Origin: Laspinema olomoucense D3b
GTDB lineage: Bacteria; Cyanobacteriota; Cyanobacteriia; Cyanobacteriales; Laspinemataceae
Reading direction: 5' to 3'
Assembly (NCBI RefSeq): GCF_025370785.1
Contig: NZ_JAMXFA010000015.1
Location: 118,045-156,262, forward strand
Length of the DNA stretch: 38,218 nt
In this document: positions 17,373 to 26,987 of the stretch, piece by piece
Layout of the letters: the number at the start of each line of letters is the position of its first letter
Position numbering within the stretch: position 1 is the stretch's first letter
Program-made: the position numbers and the translations under genes
Notes under the pieces: model-generated
What the model was told of the DNA's origin: nothing
Seen by the model: the letters and a program-made list of their open reading frames with translations, nothing else
Database searches by the model: none

Positions 17373-17390
17373 AGCCCGCGCAGGCGGGCT
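17373..17390. repeat. Hairpin AGCCCGC-GCAG-GCGGGCT
   Basis: A 7-bp perfect stem with a 4-nt loop between the kinase gene and nanE. The surrounding sequence resembles an intergenic repeat I recall from Oscillatoriales. No T-run follows on the minus strand, so termination between the two genes is uncertain. A similar stem is used in the terminator at 35681-35706. Confidence 0.55.
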
Positions 17391-17439
17391 TCGTCCGTAG
17401 AGCCAGACCCTTCAGGGTGCGGGTGGGTTGTTAGAAACT

Positions 17440-19917
17440 TTATTTGCTTGCCCCAATTTCCCCTCTTTCAGGTTGATTCAACCCCCTACAAGAGTGAAAC
17501 AAGGCATTCACTTGATTAATGAGCTGTTCTGGAGCGATCGGTTTGGGGGAACAATCATCCGCCCCAGCTTCAAAAGCCCGGTCTTTGTCTTCCCCAGTTT
17601 CTAGGCCAATTAACGCTAAAATTTTCAGGGGGTCCCGCGCCGGGGAATGCCGTAAAGACTGGATCAATTCCGAGCCATTCATGCTCCGCAAGTCATAATT
17701 TAAAATTACTACAGTGGGTTGCAGGAGTTCAAATTGTTCCAGTGCCGTCGCCCCATCAATCATCCACACCACCTGATAACCAGCGGTAGTTAAAATATCG
17801 CAAATTAGAGTCGCACTCTCCTCACAATCCTCAATTAAAATGATTCGCCCTTGCAGGGGTTCTGAACTAAAGGTCTCACCCCGATTCTGAGAATTAGAGT
17901 TAGAGAACAAGCGCGCTGCAGGCAGATGGACGGTAAAAATAGAACCTTCGCCCACGGTGGATTGTACTTCAATCCATCCCCCGTGGAGTTCGACGAGTTG
18001 TTTTGTTAAAGCGAGTCCGAGTCCCGTACCGCCATATTGACGACGGTAGGAGGTATCCAATTGTTGAAAGTTCTTGAATAGTAGGGATTGTTGGTCTTCA
18101 GGAATCCCTACGCCGGTATCTTCCACTTGGAATACTGCGTTTTTACTCTCACTCCAAACCCGCAGGGTAACCGTTCCTCCCGTGGGGGTAAATTTAATGG
18201 CATTGTTCAACAGGTTTAAGAGAATTTGCTGCACTCGTCGTCGATCAGCGGTCCAGAGGTCAGTTTTTTGGCCGTCTAAAGCGAGGGTCATTTCTAGGTG
18301 CAATCCGGCTTCTACTGCTTTATGCGCGACGCTTTGCAAGCACTGATGGGCGAGTTTAGTTAAGGAAAATTCTGTGATTTTTAAAATGGCTTTTCCTGCT
18401 TCTAACTGCGACAAGTCTAAAATGTCGTTAATCAGTTCGAGGAGGTGTTCGCCACTGTCATGAATGGTTTTGAGATATTCCTGTTGTTTGGCACTCATTT
18501 GTCCAAAAGACCAGCGCAAGAGGGTAGAAGACATCCCGATCACACAGGTTAAAGGGGTTCGCAATTCGTGACTCATGGTTGCCAAAAATTCGCTTTTGGC
18601 ACGATTGGCCGATTCGGCGGCGACGAGGGCATCGTGGAGGTCATGAGTGCGTTCGATCACTCGTTCTTCTAATGTTTTTTTTTGGCGATTGACTTGAGCG
18701 TACAGTTCAGCTTGGTGAATGGCTAAGGCTAAATGTTCGGCAATATGTTTAAGGAAGTTTTGCTCGCTGGGTAGCCAACATCTGATTTCAAAACATTGAT
18801 GGGCGATTAATAATCCCCACAGATTATCCTGGACGACTATCGGGACAATTAATTGGGCCTGAATTTGATTTTCGCGTAGTATTTGTAAAGAGCTTTGAGA
18901 TAAGTTATAGGCGTTAGAAACGTCGGCGATCGCTTGAATAAATCCTTTATTATATTTAGCTATAAATTCGGCAACGGGGAGAAAAGAACTCCCTTGGGTT
19001 TGAAGGGGCAGGAGGGAGGGAATCTCATCGGAGGCTCTCGATTCGTAGGTGATAGCGCCGAGTTCCGGTTCTCCTTGGGGGGGCAATTGTTCGTAGAGAA
19101 AGTCACAATCCTCCCCTTCTAAATCCTCCGAGACAGACTCGATTTCGTCCCACAGGTGGAAGAGTTCACGAGGATTTTCCGGGGACGGTTTGCCATTGCT
19201 AGAGTCTAGGGTTCGGGATTGATTTTGAGGGTTAAATTGAAAAATAGCCAATCGATCAACCTGTAGAAAACGACGCACCTGTTCCACGGCAGTGGATAAG
19301 ATGGTGGGCAATTCCAGACTCTGACGAATCTGGGTGGTGACTTGATTTAAGAGTCGCTCTTGTTCGATTTGATGGTGCAGGGCATTTTCTACAGGTTGAC
19401 AGATGGAGACGCAGCTATCTGAGGCATAACTGGCGCTGGGGGGAAAATCATCGGCAGTGAGCAAGGCGATCGCCGAGAGGGTAAATTCGCTTACCAGTTG
19501 GGGATTATTCGCGGGTAGGCTGTCATGGCTGCGTTCGAGTTGGTCGAGATCCAGATTGACGAGGGCCGACTGCTCCAACGTCGCTAAAAATGCCGCCACC
19601 TGGGAAGGTTCAAAGGTTAAACCGACTTCCACCTGGGGCGATCGCCCCAGGTTCAGTGGCGGGAGGGTTCCCATGTGACCCTCGCGATCGCAATTCGGGT
19701 CTTCAGCCGGTCCCCCCAACAGCAACACCCTAAACTCCTCGGACAGGACTAGCGTAAACCATTGCCAAGGGACATCAGAAGGAATTTCTTCGGTACCGAG
19801 GACCGATTCAGTCAGTACAACTGACCCTTGACGTTTCCCCTGCTGCTGTAACAACTGGCGCAACTGCTCAAAGGTGTTATGGGATAAAGTTCTTCGTGAG
19901 ACTTCTAAGATCGGCAT
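17440..19917 (-). CDS. cikA: CikA-like hybrid histidine kinase with pseudo-receiver
   Basis: 825 residues. Order: N-terminal domain (about 1-190); GAF sensor domain (about 195-405); coiled coil (408-440); HisKA with phospho-acceptor His450 in FLATMSHELRTPL; HATPase with N-box NLLNNAIKFTP (about 568-578), VEDTGVGIP (598-606) and GGTGLGL; and a C-terminal receiver-like domain (690-805). In the receiver the usual phospho-Asp is Asn740 (VVILNYDLRSMNG) while Lys792 is kept, so it should not be phosphorylated. This architecture and segments such as ESATLICDILTTAGYQVVW match CikA, the circadian input/output kinase that senses quinone state and acts on RpaA. No GAF Cys for a bilin is evident. Orthology is probable, not proven. 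Confidence 0.8.
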   Translation of the reverse strand: MPILEVSRRTLSHNTFEQLRQLLQQQGKRQGSVVLTESVLGTEEIPSDVPWQWFTLVLSEEFRVLLLGGPAEDPNCDREGHMGTLPPLNLGRSPQVEVGLTFEPSQVAAFLATLEQSALVNLDLDQLERSHDSLPANNPQLVSEFTLSAIALLTADDFPPSASYASDSCVSICQPVENALHHQIEQERLLNQVTTQIRQSLELPTILSTAVEQVRRFLQVDRLAIFQFNPQNQSRTLDSSNGKPSPENPRELFHLWDEIESVSEDLEGEDCDFLYEQLPPQGEPELGAITYESRASDEIPSLLPLQTQGSSFLPVAEFIAKYNKGFIQAIADVSNAYNLSQSSLQILRENQIQAQLIVPIVVQDNLWGLLIAHQCFEIRCWLPSEQNFLKHIAEHLALAIHQAELYAQVNRQKKTLEERVIERTHDLHDALVAAESANRAKSEFLATMSHELRTPLTCVIGMSSTLLRWSFGQMSAKQQEYLKTIHDSGEHLLELINDILDLSQLEAGKAILKITEFSLTKLAHQCLQSVAHKAVEAGLHLEMTLALDGQKTDLWTADRRRVQQILLNLLNNAIKFTPTGGTVTLRVWSESKNAVFQVEDTGVGIPEDQQSLLFKNFQQLDTSYRRQYGGTGLGLALTKQLVELHGGWIEVQSTVGEGSIFTVHLPAARLFSNSNSQNRGETFSSEPLQGRIILIEDCEESATLICDILTTAGYQVVWMIDGATALEQFELLQPTVVILNYDLRSMNGSELIQSLRHSPARDPLKILALIGLETGEDKDRAFEAGADDCSPKPIAPEQLINQVNALFHSCRGLNQPERGEIGASK

Positions 19918-20689
19918 ATTTTAAGCGCCTATTGGCAAAAGCTGAATGCGATGGGGGAATTTTCGGGGGGAAATGCTTGTCCTTGACCATGCTTTCAAAC
20001 ATTTCCCAATTTCTATTGTTTTAGAATCACCCTGTGGAGCTTGCCCTAAAGCTGCTGCACTTCGGATTTTTAGAAAAAACTTGAATAAATCTCTACTCAC
20101 TGGCTTATTAGCTATAGTAGGGTGATTTTTCCAGTTTTGGCTCAGAAATTGTGTTTTTTTTGTACTCTTCACCTTTTCTTTAGAAGATAGACCTAGGACC
20201 GGGGACAATTGGACTTTTAATCCATCTCCGTATTTTTTCGGAATAATAAACATAGAGCCATCTCTATCTTAAAAAAATTGCCAGGGGGAGCATCTCAATT
20301 TGGACAGTTCGCTCTCCTACACCGATGCCCCTTCTCGCCTTTTTGGGAAAAGGGACAGGGGAGGATTCAAACTCGCTCTCCCCATCCGGGAGAGGGATTT
20401 AGGGGGAGGGCAACCCAGATCAGAGGCTCCCTTGCCAGGGACTTGATCGGGGATTTCTCCCAGGTTGATTGATGAATCCCTCTAGGGCCTCAAGACCGGA
20501 TGAGATAGATAAGACCAGAAACCGGGATTCTGACTGAGATTTGCTGCACCGTCAGCAGAGATTTTGCCACGAAATCGGGTGGTCTTCCTGCTGCTGTACA
20601 GACACCCTAGAATTTCTGGGGTTGGGTCTGCCCTGGGGTTTGATACGATGGACTGTGCCATTGTACTTGGATCGCTTCAGGAGACTCTC
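19918..20689. other. Divergent intergenic region between the CikA-like kinase and cobN
   Basis: 772 bp that must hold both promoters. A 110-codon minus frame (19921-20253) ends just before the kinase start but lacks protein-like features. CTCTCCC (20376-20382) / GGGAGAG (20388-20394) forms a hairpin of the same kind as at 25046-25066. AGAAACCGGGATTCTGA at 20517-20533 is a copy of the dispersed repeat also near 11158 and 31483. No B12 box or other cobalamin riboswitch signature was seen before cobN. Confidence 0.5.
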
Positions 20690-23600
20690 ATGCATCGTCT
20701 AGCTGCTACCCCCGGGGGTTGGAATCCGCAGGAGGAGGGGGTAATTTTGGTCTCCCAAACTCCGGCACCCATCGCGATCGTGACGGCGGCGGATACGGAT
20801 ATTCAAGCGATCGCCCAGGCCCTCGTCCACCTCCCGCCGGACTTCCCCGATTTACGGGTTGTCAATCTGCTGCAACTGCAACAGCAACTCAGTATCGATG
20901 CTTACGCACTGGAGGTCCTGTGCGAGGCACAGGTGATTGTCTTGAGATTGTTGGGAGGGCGTGCTTATTGGTCCTACGGGTTAGAAGTGGTTCGAGAAAC
21001 GGTGCAAAATACAGGTGCTCACCTGATTGTGATTCCCGGCGATGATGCCGGTGACCCCGATTTAATCGGTCATTCCTCCGTTCCCCTGGTTGTGGTTAAT
21101 CAAGTCTGGCAATATTTTACCGAAGGCGGTGTCGATAATCTAGTTAATGCGCTCCAATTTGTCGCCCAGATTTGTTTAAAAAGAGAATACAATCCTGCCC
21201 CACCGATGCCGATCCCTCGGGTTGGACTTTATCCTTGGAAATCGGCAAGCTTGGGACTTTCAAATCCACCGTTTACCCGAGAAGAATCACCCCTCAATCC
21301 CTCACAATCAGTTAATTCTAAATCGGGTCTAAATTCCGGTGAATTATCCACCTCATTTCCCAGGGTGGGAATTTTATTTTATCGCGCTCATTACCTGGCT
21401 GGAAATACTGCCCCGATTGATGCACTTTGTCAAGGGTTGCGCGATCGCCACTTAGACCCGGTGCCGGTATTTGTCTCTTCTTTACGCGATCAAGATGTCC
21501 AAGCAGAATTGTTGACCTATCTGCAACCCCCTCACACTGAAACCGTGCAGATAATATTAAATACCACAGGGTTTGCGATCGGTCAAGCTGTCCAAACTTT
21601 ACCCAGTACCCCAGACTTTGCTACTGCGGATCTAAGATTCTGGGACACCCTCGATGTCCCGGTTTTGCAAGTAATTTTCAGTGGAGGCACTCAGCAACAA
21701 TGGGAAACGGGTTTTCAAGGGCTCTCACCCCGGGATATGGCGATGAATGTTGCTCTTCCGGAAGTGGATGGACGAATTATTACTCGGGTGGTGTCGTTTA
21801 AGACGGTACAAGAAAATCATGTAAAACTGGAGACCCCGGTGGTGATGTACGAACCCTTGGGCGATCGCATTAATTTCGTCACCGATCTCGCTGCCAACTG
21901 GATCAAACTCCGGCAAACTCCCCCCAGTCAGCGCAAAATTGCCTTAATTCTGGCCAATTATCCCACCCGAGACGGACGCCTCGCTAATGGGGTGGGACTG
22001 GATACCCCGGCAAGTTGTATCGCCATCCTCAACGCCCTCCAAACTGCTGGGTATTGCGTGGAAAATATCCCCACCACTGGGGACGAATTGATTCGCCTCC
22101 TCACTGCTGGAGTCACCAATGACCCGGAAGGGGAAGGATGGAGAAAAATTCGCCAAGTATTACCAGGGAAAGACTATCAATCCTATTTTCAAACCTTGCC
22201 AGAACAGGTTCGCCAAGGAATTGAAAATCGCTGGGGAAAAACCCCAGGCGATCGCCCTTCTTTTGAAACCCAAACCTTCCCCATTCCTGGCATCCAATTG
22301 GGCAATATCTTTATCGGAATTCAACCCTCCCGAGGCTACGAAATAGACCCCAGCTTAAACTATCACGCCCCGGATTTAGAACCGACTCATGAATATCTAG
22401 CCTATTATTATTGGATTCGAGAATGCTTTGGTGCCCAGGCCATTACTCATGTAGGCAAACATGGGAATTTAGAATGGTTACCCGGGAAAAGTATCGCTTT
22501 ATCGGAAAATTGTTTCCCAGAAGTTGCCCTGGGACCGATGCCGCATTTTTATCCTTTTATCGTTAATGACCCAGGGGAAGGGTCACAAGCAAAGCGGCGA
22601 TCGCAAGCAGTGATTATTGACCATTTAACGCCGCCCATGACCCGGGCAGAATTATACGGTCCCCTACAACAACTCGAAGGGTTAATCGATGAATATTATG
22701 AAGCCCAAAGTTTAGATCCCGTTCGGTTAAAACCAATCCGCAGTCGCCTGTTACAACTGGTAAAAGACCAACATTTAGATAAACACTCATCTTGGACTAC
22801 TTCATCCAATTCTACCGAACCGAATCCAGAATTTACGGCCTTAATTGCCAATTTAGATGGCTATTTGTGTGAATTAAAAGAAGCGCAGATCCGAGATGGG
22901 CTGCATATTTTTGGGAAATGCCCCGAAGGGCGGCAACTGGTGGATTTAATTGTGGCGATCGCCAGACATCCCGGAGGCAGTCGCATGGGACTCACCCGCG
23001 CTTTAGCAGCGGATCAAGCATTTTCCTTTGACCCTCTCACCAGCAATCCGGCGGAATTTTTGCCAGAATTGACAGCTAATTCTTCTCGGCGGACCATTGG
23101 AGATGCGATCGCCTCTTTAGAAGCAGAAGCAGCAGCATTAGTCAGCCAAATTATTGACCCGATGGGAGAAACAATTCTCCCCAAACCCAACAGCGCCACA
23201 GCAAAAGAATTAGATTGGATTCGCGATTGTTTGCTTCCGGCATTGCAACGAACTTCCGAAGAAATCACTCAATTGTTAAGGGGATTAGATGGACGATATA
23301 TTAAGAGTGGGCCATCCGGTGCACCCACCCGAGGACGTCCTGAAGTTCTGCCGACGGGACGCAATTTTTACTCCGTAGATATTCGCGCAATTCCCACAGA
23401 AACTGCTTGGGATATTGGACGAAGGGCCGCCGAAGAGGCGATCGAGCGCTACACTCAGGAAAATGGGGAATATCCGCAAACCCTGGGATTATCAGTTTGG
23501 GGGACCTCCACCATGCGAACGGGTGGCGATGACATTGCTGAGGCCCTCGCCTTGCTGGGGGTGCGCCCAGTCTGGGATGGACCCTCCCGGCGCGTGGTCG

Positions 23601-24571
23601 ATTTTGAAATTTTGCCGGTCCGAGTTTTGGGACGTCCGCGAGTCGATGTCACATTGAGAGTATCAGGATTTTTCCGCGATGCCTTTCCCAACCTGATCGA
23701 TTTGTTCGATCGCGCGGTGGAAGCGGTGGCGAGTTTGGAGGAACCGGCAACAGATAATCCCTTGGCGGCGCAAGTGCAGGTAGAAAGTGAGACTTGGCAA
23801 GGGTTGGGGTTGACTCCGGAACAGGCAAACCGGCGATCGCGTTATCGAGTCTTCGGGTCAAAACCGGGCGCTTATGGGGCGGGATTACAAGGATTAATCG
23901 AAGGACAAAACTGGACGAATGACGCAGATTTGGCCCGCGCCTATATCAACTGGAGTAGTTATGCTTATACAGGCATGGGAAATGGACATTCCGCCCCAGA
24001 AGCATTTGAGCAACGGTTAGGGCAAATGCAGATTGTCTTACATAACCAAGATAATCGGGAACATGATTTACTAGATTCTGATGATTATTATCAGTTCCAA
24101 GGCGGGTTATTAGCGGCAGTACGGGCAGTGCGAGGCACGGATGCAGTGGCCTATTTCGGCGACCATTCCCTACCTGAAAAGCCCAAAATTCGCCGGTTAC
24201 AGGAGGAAATTGACCGAGTATATCGATCGCGAGTGGTGAATCCGAAATGGATTGAGGGCGTGATGCGTCACGGGTATAAAGGTGCGTTTGAAATGGCCGC
24301 TACTTTGGATTATTTGTTTGCTTACGATGCCACAGCACATTGTGTAGAAGATTTTATGTATGAGGGCGTGGCAAAGGCATATTTGTTAGATGACAAAGTG
24401 CGGGACTTTATCCACCAGAAGAATCCCTGGGCGTTGCGGGATATGGCGGAACGGTTGTTAGAGGCGAATCAGCGCGGTTTGTGGGAAGGGGTGGATCAAC
24501 GGATGTTGGAGGAGTTACGGGCGATCGTCCATGATGCAGAAGGGGCGATCGAATCGGCGATCGGTTCCTAA
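20690..24571 (+). CDS. cobN: CobN-type cobaltochelatase large subunit
   Basis: A 1293-residue member of the CobN/ChlH chelatase family. It starts MHRLAATPGGWNP, the start I recall for cyanobacterial CobN, with AGGAG 6 bases before the ATG; upstream in-frame extension to a TTG at 20564 has no support. Conserved blocks: ILRLLGGRAYWSYG (near 85), HVGKHGNLEWLPGK (near 587-600), PTGRNFYSVDIRAIP (near 886) and WGTSTMRTGGDDIAEALALLG. CobN inserts cobalt into the corrin ring in cobalamin synthesis, working with AAA+ partners; none is adjacent, and in cyanobacteria the magnesium-chelatase subunits have been proposed instead. ChlH is the paralogue to exclude; overall motif set favours CobN. Confidence 0.92.
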   Translation: MHRLAATPGGWNPQEEGVILVSQTPAPIAIVTAADTDIQAIAQALVHLPPDFPDLRVVNLLQLQQQLSIDAYALEVLCEAQVIVLRLLGGRAYWSYGLEVVRETVQNTGAHLIVIPGDDAGDPDLIGHSSVPLVVVNQVWQYFTEGGVDNLVNALQFVAQICLKREYNPAPPMPIPRVGLYPWKSASLGLSNPPFTREESPLNPSQSVNSKSGLNSGELSTSFPRVGILFYRAHYLAGNTAPIDALCQGLRDRHLDPVPVFVSSLRDQDVQAELLTYLQPPHTETVQIILNTTGFAIGQAVQTLPSTPDFATADLRFWDTLDVPVLQVIFSGGTQQQWETGFQGLSPRDMAMNVALPEVDGRIITRVVSFKTVQENHVKLETPVVMYEPLGDRINFVTDLAANWIKLRQTPPSQRKIALILANYPTRDGRLANGVGLDTPASCIAILNALQTAGYCVENIPTTGDELIRLLTAGVTNDPEGEGWRKIRQVLPGKDYQSYFQTLPEQVRQGIENRWGKTPGDRPSFETQTFPIPGIQLGNIFIGIQPSRGYEIDPSLNYHAPDLEPTHEYLAYYYWIRECFGAQAITHVGKHGNLEWLPGKSIALSENCFPEVALGPMPHFYPFIVNDPGEGSQAKRRSQAVIIDHLTPPMTRAELYGPLQQLEGLIDEYYEAQSLDPVRLKPIRSRLLQLVKDQHLDKHSSWTTSSNSTEPNPEFTALIANLDGYLCELKEAQIRDGLHIFGKCPEGRQLVDLIVAIARHPGGSRMGLTRALAADQAFSFDPLTSNPAEFLPELTANSSRRTIGDAIASLEAEAAALVSQIIDPMGETILPKPNSATAKELDWIRDCLLPALQRTSEEITQLLRGLDGRYIKSGPSGAPTRGRPEVLPTGRNFYSVDIRAIPTETAWDIGRRAAEEAIERYTQENGEYPQTLGLSVWGTSTMRTGGDDIAEALALLGVRPVWDGPSRRVVDFEILPVRVLGRPRVDVTLRVSGFFRDAFPNLIDLFDRAVEAVASLEEPATDNPLAAQVQVESETWQGLGLTPEQANRRSRYRVFGSKPGAYGAGLQGLIEGQNWTNDADLARAYINWSSYAYTGMGNGHSAPEAFEQRLGQMQIVLHNQDNREHDLLDSDDYYQFQGGLLAAVRAVRGTDAVAYFGDHSLPEKPKIRRLQEEIDRVYRSRVVNPKWIEGVMRHGYKGAFEMAATLDYLFAYDATAHCVEDFMYEGVAKAYLLDDKVRDFIHQKNPWALRDMAERLLEANQRGLWEGVDQRMLEELRAIVHDAEGAIESAIGS

Positions 24572-24573
24572 AA

Positions 24574-25072
24574 TTGAAGCAACGGAAGTTACCAACCTGG
24601 GGAATTGTGGTGGATGCGGACCAAGATTTACCAGCGCGATGGCAATCGATTAGAGATAGGTTGATTGCCAGCGATTATCCCAAAGCAGAGTATCCCCGAT
24701 TCGCTTCGGGTAGAGGGGTGGGTTTATCAACCGAGAGATCCTTTTTTAAAGCGGGTGGGAGTTTGGGTGATGCCGAATAATCAACTGCCGGGAATGTTAA
24801 AGAATTTTGCTGCAATGTTTATCCCAGAAGATGATAATTTGCGTCCGAAAGCGGAAGATATTTTAAGAGAAGTTGAAGAAGGGAGACTCAACCGATATGG
24901 AAAAATTCATCGGGCAAAGGCGCTGATTCATACGTGGTTGGCATGGCAGGAGACTCCAGGAATGCCGATGGCACAGGCAATTACGGCACGGGTTTTACAG
25001 AAAGAGTCAGCGATCGCCCAAGTTTTTGCGGCTTGGTTACAACGGCCCTCTCCCCTGAGGAGAGGGTCTTAA
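24574..25072 (+). pseudogene. DUF3226 (toprim-like) protein, N-truncated and frameshifted
   Basis: Two adjacent frames together read as a DUF3226 protein. Frame 1 (24574 to about 24696) gives WGIVVDADQDLPARWQSIRD and SDYPKAEYP. Frame 2 then continues DSLRVEGWVYQ, KRVGVWVMPNNQLPGML and AKALIHTWLAWQETPG to the stop at 25072. The switch falls at the CCCC run 24694-24697; removing one C restores a single frame. The family's N-terminal about 50 residues (LLVEGKDD-type start) are absent, since cobN ends at 24571. This is best read as a pseudogene; a sequencing error could explain the frameshift but not the missing start. Confidence 0.85.
25046..25066. terminator. Hairpin at the end of the DUF3226 remnant
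   Basis: CCCTCTCC (25046-25053) pairs with GGAGAGGG (25059-25066) around CCTGA, followed by TCTT. It overlaps the last codons of the pseudogene. It may terminate cobN transcription or be one copy of a dispersed CTCTCC/GGAGAG repeat. Confidence 0.45.
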
Positions 25073-25172
25073 AAGAGGTGGTTCGGGGGGAAAGGGGATG
25101 AGGTCAGTTTGGGTGGGCGAGCAAACATGATATAAAAGGTTCGGTTCAGTTTTTCAAGTGTCAGGAATCACA

Positions 25173-25367
25173 ATGGATAGTAATACTGTATTTATCATCA
25201 AGGTGATGGTAGCCTCCGCCATCGTTTCTGCGGCTATCAAATACGGAGGTCCTCTGCTGGCGATTCCAAACACCTCGCCGATCGCCTTACTCCTGGTTTG
25301 TACACCAGCGGCGATCATCTTCGGGGTCCTGAGTTGGCGACTGTATTTCCAGGATCCACAGAATTAA
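25173..25367 (+). CDS. Small membrane protein, cyanobacterial hypothetical
   Basis: 64 residues from the ATG at 25173 (AGGA 7 bases upstream); a GTG five codons earlier is the alternative. Two hydrophobic segments: about 5-22 (VFIIKVMVASAIVSAAI) and about 35-55 (PIALLLVCTPAAIIFGVLSW), joined by a short loop with Asn-Pro-type turns. Function unknown. A TATAAA near 25131 could be the -10 of its own promoter. It stands alone. Confidence 0.7.
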   Translation: MDSNTVFIIKVMVASAIVSAAIKYGGPLLAIPNTSPIALLLVCTPAAIIFGVLSWRLYFQDPQN

Positions 25368-25596
25368 GGGGGCTGAGGAGCCACAGGCCCTTTTGAGTTC
25401 CAGGAGGGGAGGATGTGGTGCGATCGCCTCTGCACAAGGCAGTTGAGCGCTTTTAAGGCGACAAGACCCAGTTGAGGCTATATTGAGTATCAAGTACAAT
25501 CCCCGGGGTCAATCTGCTGAAGATTGGAACCCCTGATTTAGGGTCGAGACAAAGCGGGGTTAGCTGAAATAGCTTAGATGGGAGGGAGCGATCGCC

Positions 25597-26832
25597 GTGA
25601 ATTTAGGTCAATGGATGGGCTTATTAGCCGTTTTTATTTCTTTCTATATTCTCTGGCAAATCCGAGAAATTTTATTACTGCTATTTGCTGCAGTCGTCCT
25701 AGCAACGGCCTTAAATCGACTCGCTCGCCGATTGCAATGGTTTGGCATCAAACGGGGTTGGGCCGTAATGATTTCCATCCTCTTGTTACTACTCGTTTTG
25801 GTGAGCTTTTTTTGGTTGATTGTGCCTCCATTTGCCACTCAATTGCAGCAACTCACTCAACTCTTGACTTTAGGATTTGCCGAAATTAATGATTTAATTT
25901 ATCAATTTAGAACCCGAGTCCCCCCGCAGTTGAAGCAATATTTACCCGATGTTAATAGTATTGTTCAACAACTCCAACCCTTAGCCAATCAATTAGTCGG
26001 AGGTGCTGGAGCAGTTGTGGGCGGGACTTTTGGGGGATTATTAAGCTTTTTATTAGTCTTAGTTCTGGCTTTAATGATGGTGAGCAGTCCTCAAGCTTAC
26101 CGGAGTGCCTTCGTGCGCATCTTCCCCTCATTTTACCGATGGCGAGTTGATGGAATTCTCGATCGCTGCGATGTAGCGTTAGGGGGATGGCTGATTGGCA
26201 TTCTATTTAACATGATGGTGATAGGGGTACTAAGCTGGATTGGCCTCTTAATTTTGGGAGTTCCCCTAGCTTTAGCCAATGGGGTATTAGCGGGTTTGTT
26301 AACCTTTATCCCCAATATTGGACCGGCCTTAAGTGCAATTCCCCCAATGGCGATCGCCCTGCTGGATGCACCCTGGAAATCCCTAGCAGTGCTGGCGTTG
26401 TATATTTTCATTCAGCAATTAGAAAGTAATGTCCTGACTCCTTACGTGATGACCCAGCAGATTTTTTTACTGCCTGCGGTCACCTTAATTGCCCAAGTCT
26501 TTTTTGCTTCTATTTTTGGCTTTTTAGGCTTATTTTTAGCCCTGCCCTTAACCTTAGTCCTTCAAGTGTGGCTTCAAGAAACAGTGGTGAAAGATATATT
26601 AGACCCCTGGCGCAAACCCTTTGCGACCAGACGATCAAGGCGCTTCGAGGCGATCGCACCCGTTGATATCCCCACCGAAACCGAATCAGTGTCGTTGTTG
26701 TCCTCAAGTCAGGACCTATCCCCTCTAGACTATGACCCTTGGGACGATCGCCCCAAGGAAAGCGATCGCCCATTGATTCCCCCAGACGTAAAATCGGGAC
26801 CCGACTTTCAGGAACAACCCCAACCCGAATAA
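25597..26832 (+). CDS. AI-2E family transporter (PerM/UPF0118)
   Basis: 411 residues, about eight membrane segments: an N-terminal pair (5-45), one at 55-75, a soluble loop (85-130), and further segments between 135 and 330. The family region FIPNIGPALSAIPP (about 228-241) and the following LYIFIQQLESNVLTPYVMTQQ are diagnostic. The C-terminal about 75 residues are hydrophilic and acidic, probably cytosolic. Family members are permeases with varied roles; autoinducer-2 export is shown for few. GTG start with GGAGGG about 10 bases upstream; a HIP1 octamer fills the spacer between them. Confidence 0.92.
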   Translation: MNLGQWMGLLAVFISFYILWQIREILLLLFAAVVLATALNRLARRLQWFGIKRGWAVMISILLLLLVLVSFFWLIVPPFATQLQQLTQLLTLGFAEINDLIYQFRTRVPPQLKQYLPDVNSIVQQLQPLANQLVGGAGAVVGGTFGGLLSFLLVLVLALMMVSSPQAYRSAFVRIFPSFYRWRVDGILDRCDVALGGWLIGILFNMMVIGVLSWIGLLILGVPLALANGVLAGLLTFIPNIGPALSAIPPMAIALLDAPWKSLAVLALYIFIQQLESNVLTPYVMTQQIFLLPAVTLIAQVFFASIFGFLGLFLALPLTLVLQVWLQETVVKDILDPWRKPFATRRSRRFEAIAPVDIPTETESVSLLSSSQDLSPLDYDPWDDRPKESDRPLIPPDVKSGPDFQEQPQPE

Positions 26833-26987
26833 GGCGAAAACTCACTTAATTCAGTGGCTTTTTACCCGGATTCTTGCCTTGAAATTTGCTGTTATAACCC
26901 CAAAGCCCTAACCGTAATCAGGGAGGAATTCGTTCACAATCCTCAGAAATTCCTACCAATTAATCCCCGTAGTAAAGAACCCAAATT

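Noticed and set aside
19921-20253. 110-codon minus-strand frame ending just before the CikA-like gene
   Set aside because: No family features, weak Shine-Dalgarno and composition like translated intergenic DNA in a promoter region; kept only as a remark.
20641-20700. Possible cobalamin riboswitch before cobN
   Set aside because: CAGGAGA near 20678 is the Shine-Dalgarno; the B12-box consensus and other conserved blocks are absent.
26833-26987. SAM or SAH riboswitch before the homocysteine-biosynthesis gene
   Set aside because: No conserved blocks or convincing stems in the 155-bp leader.
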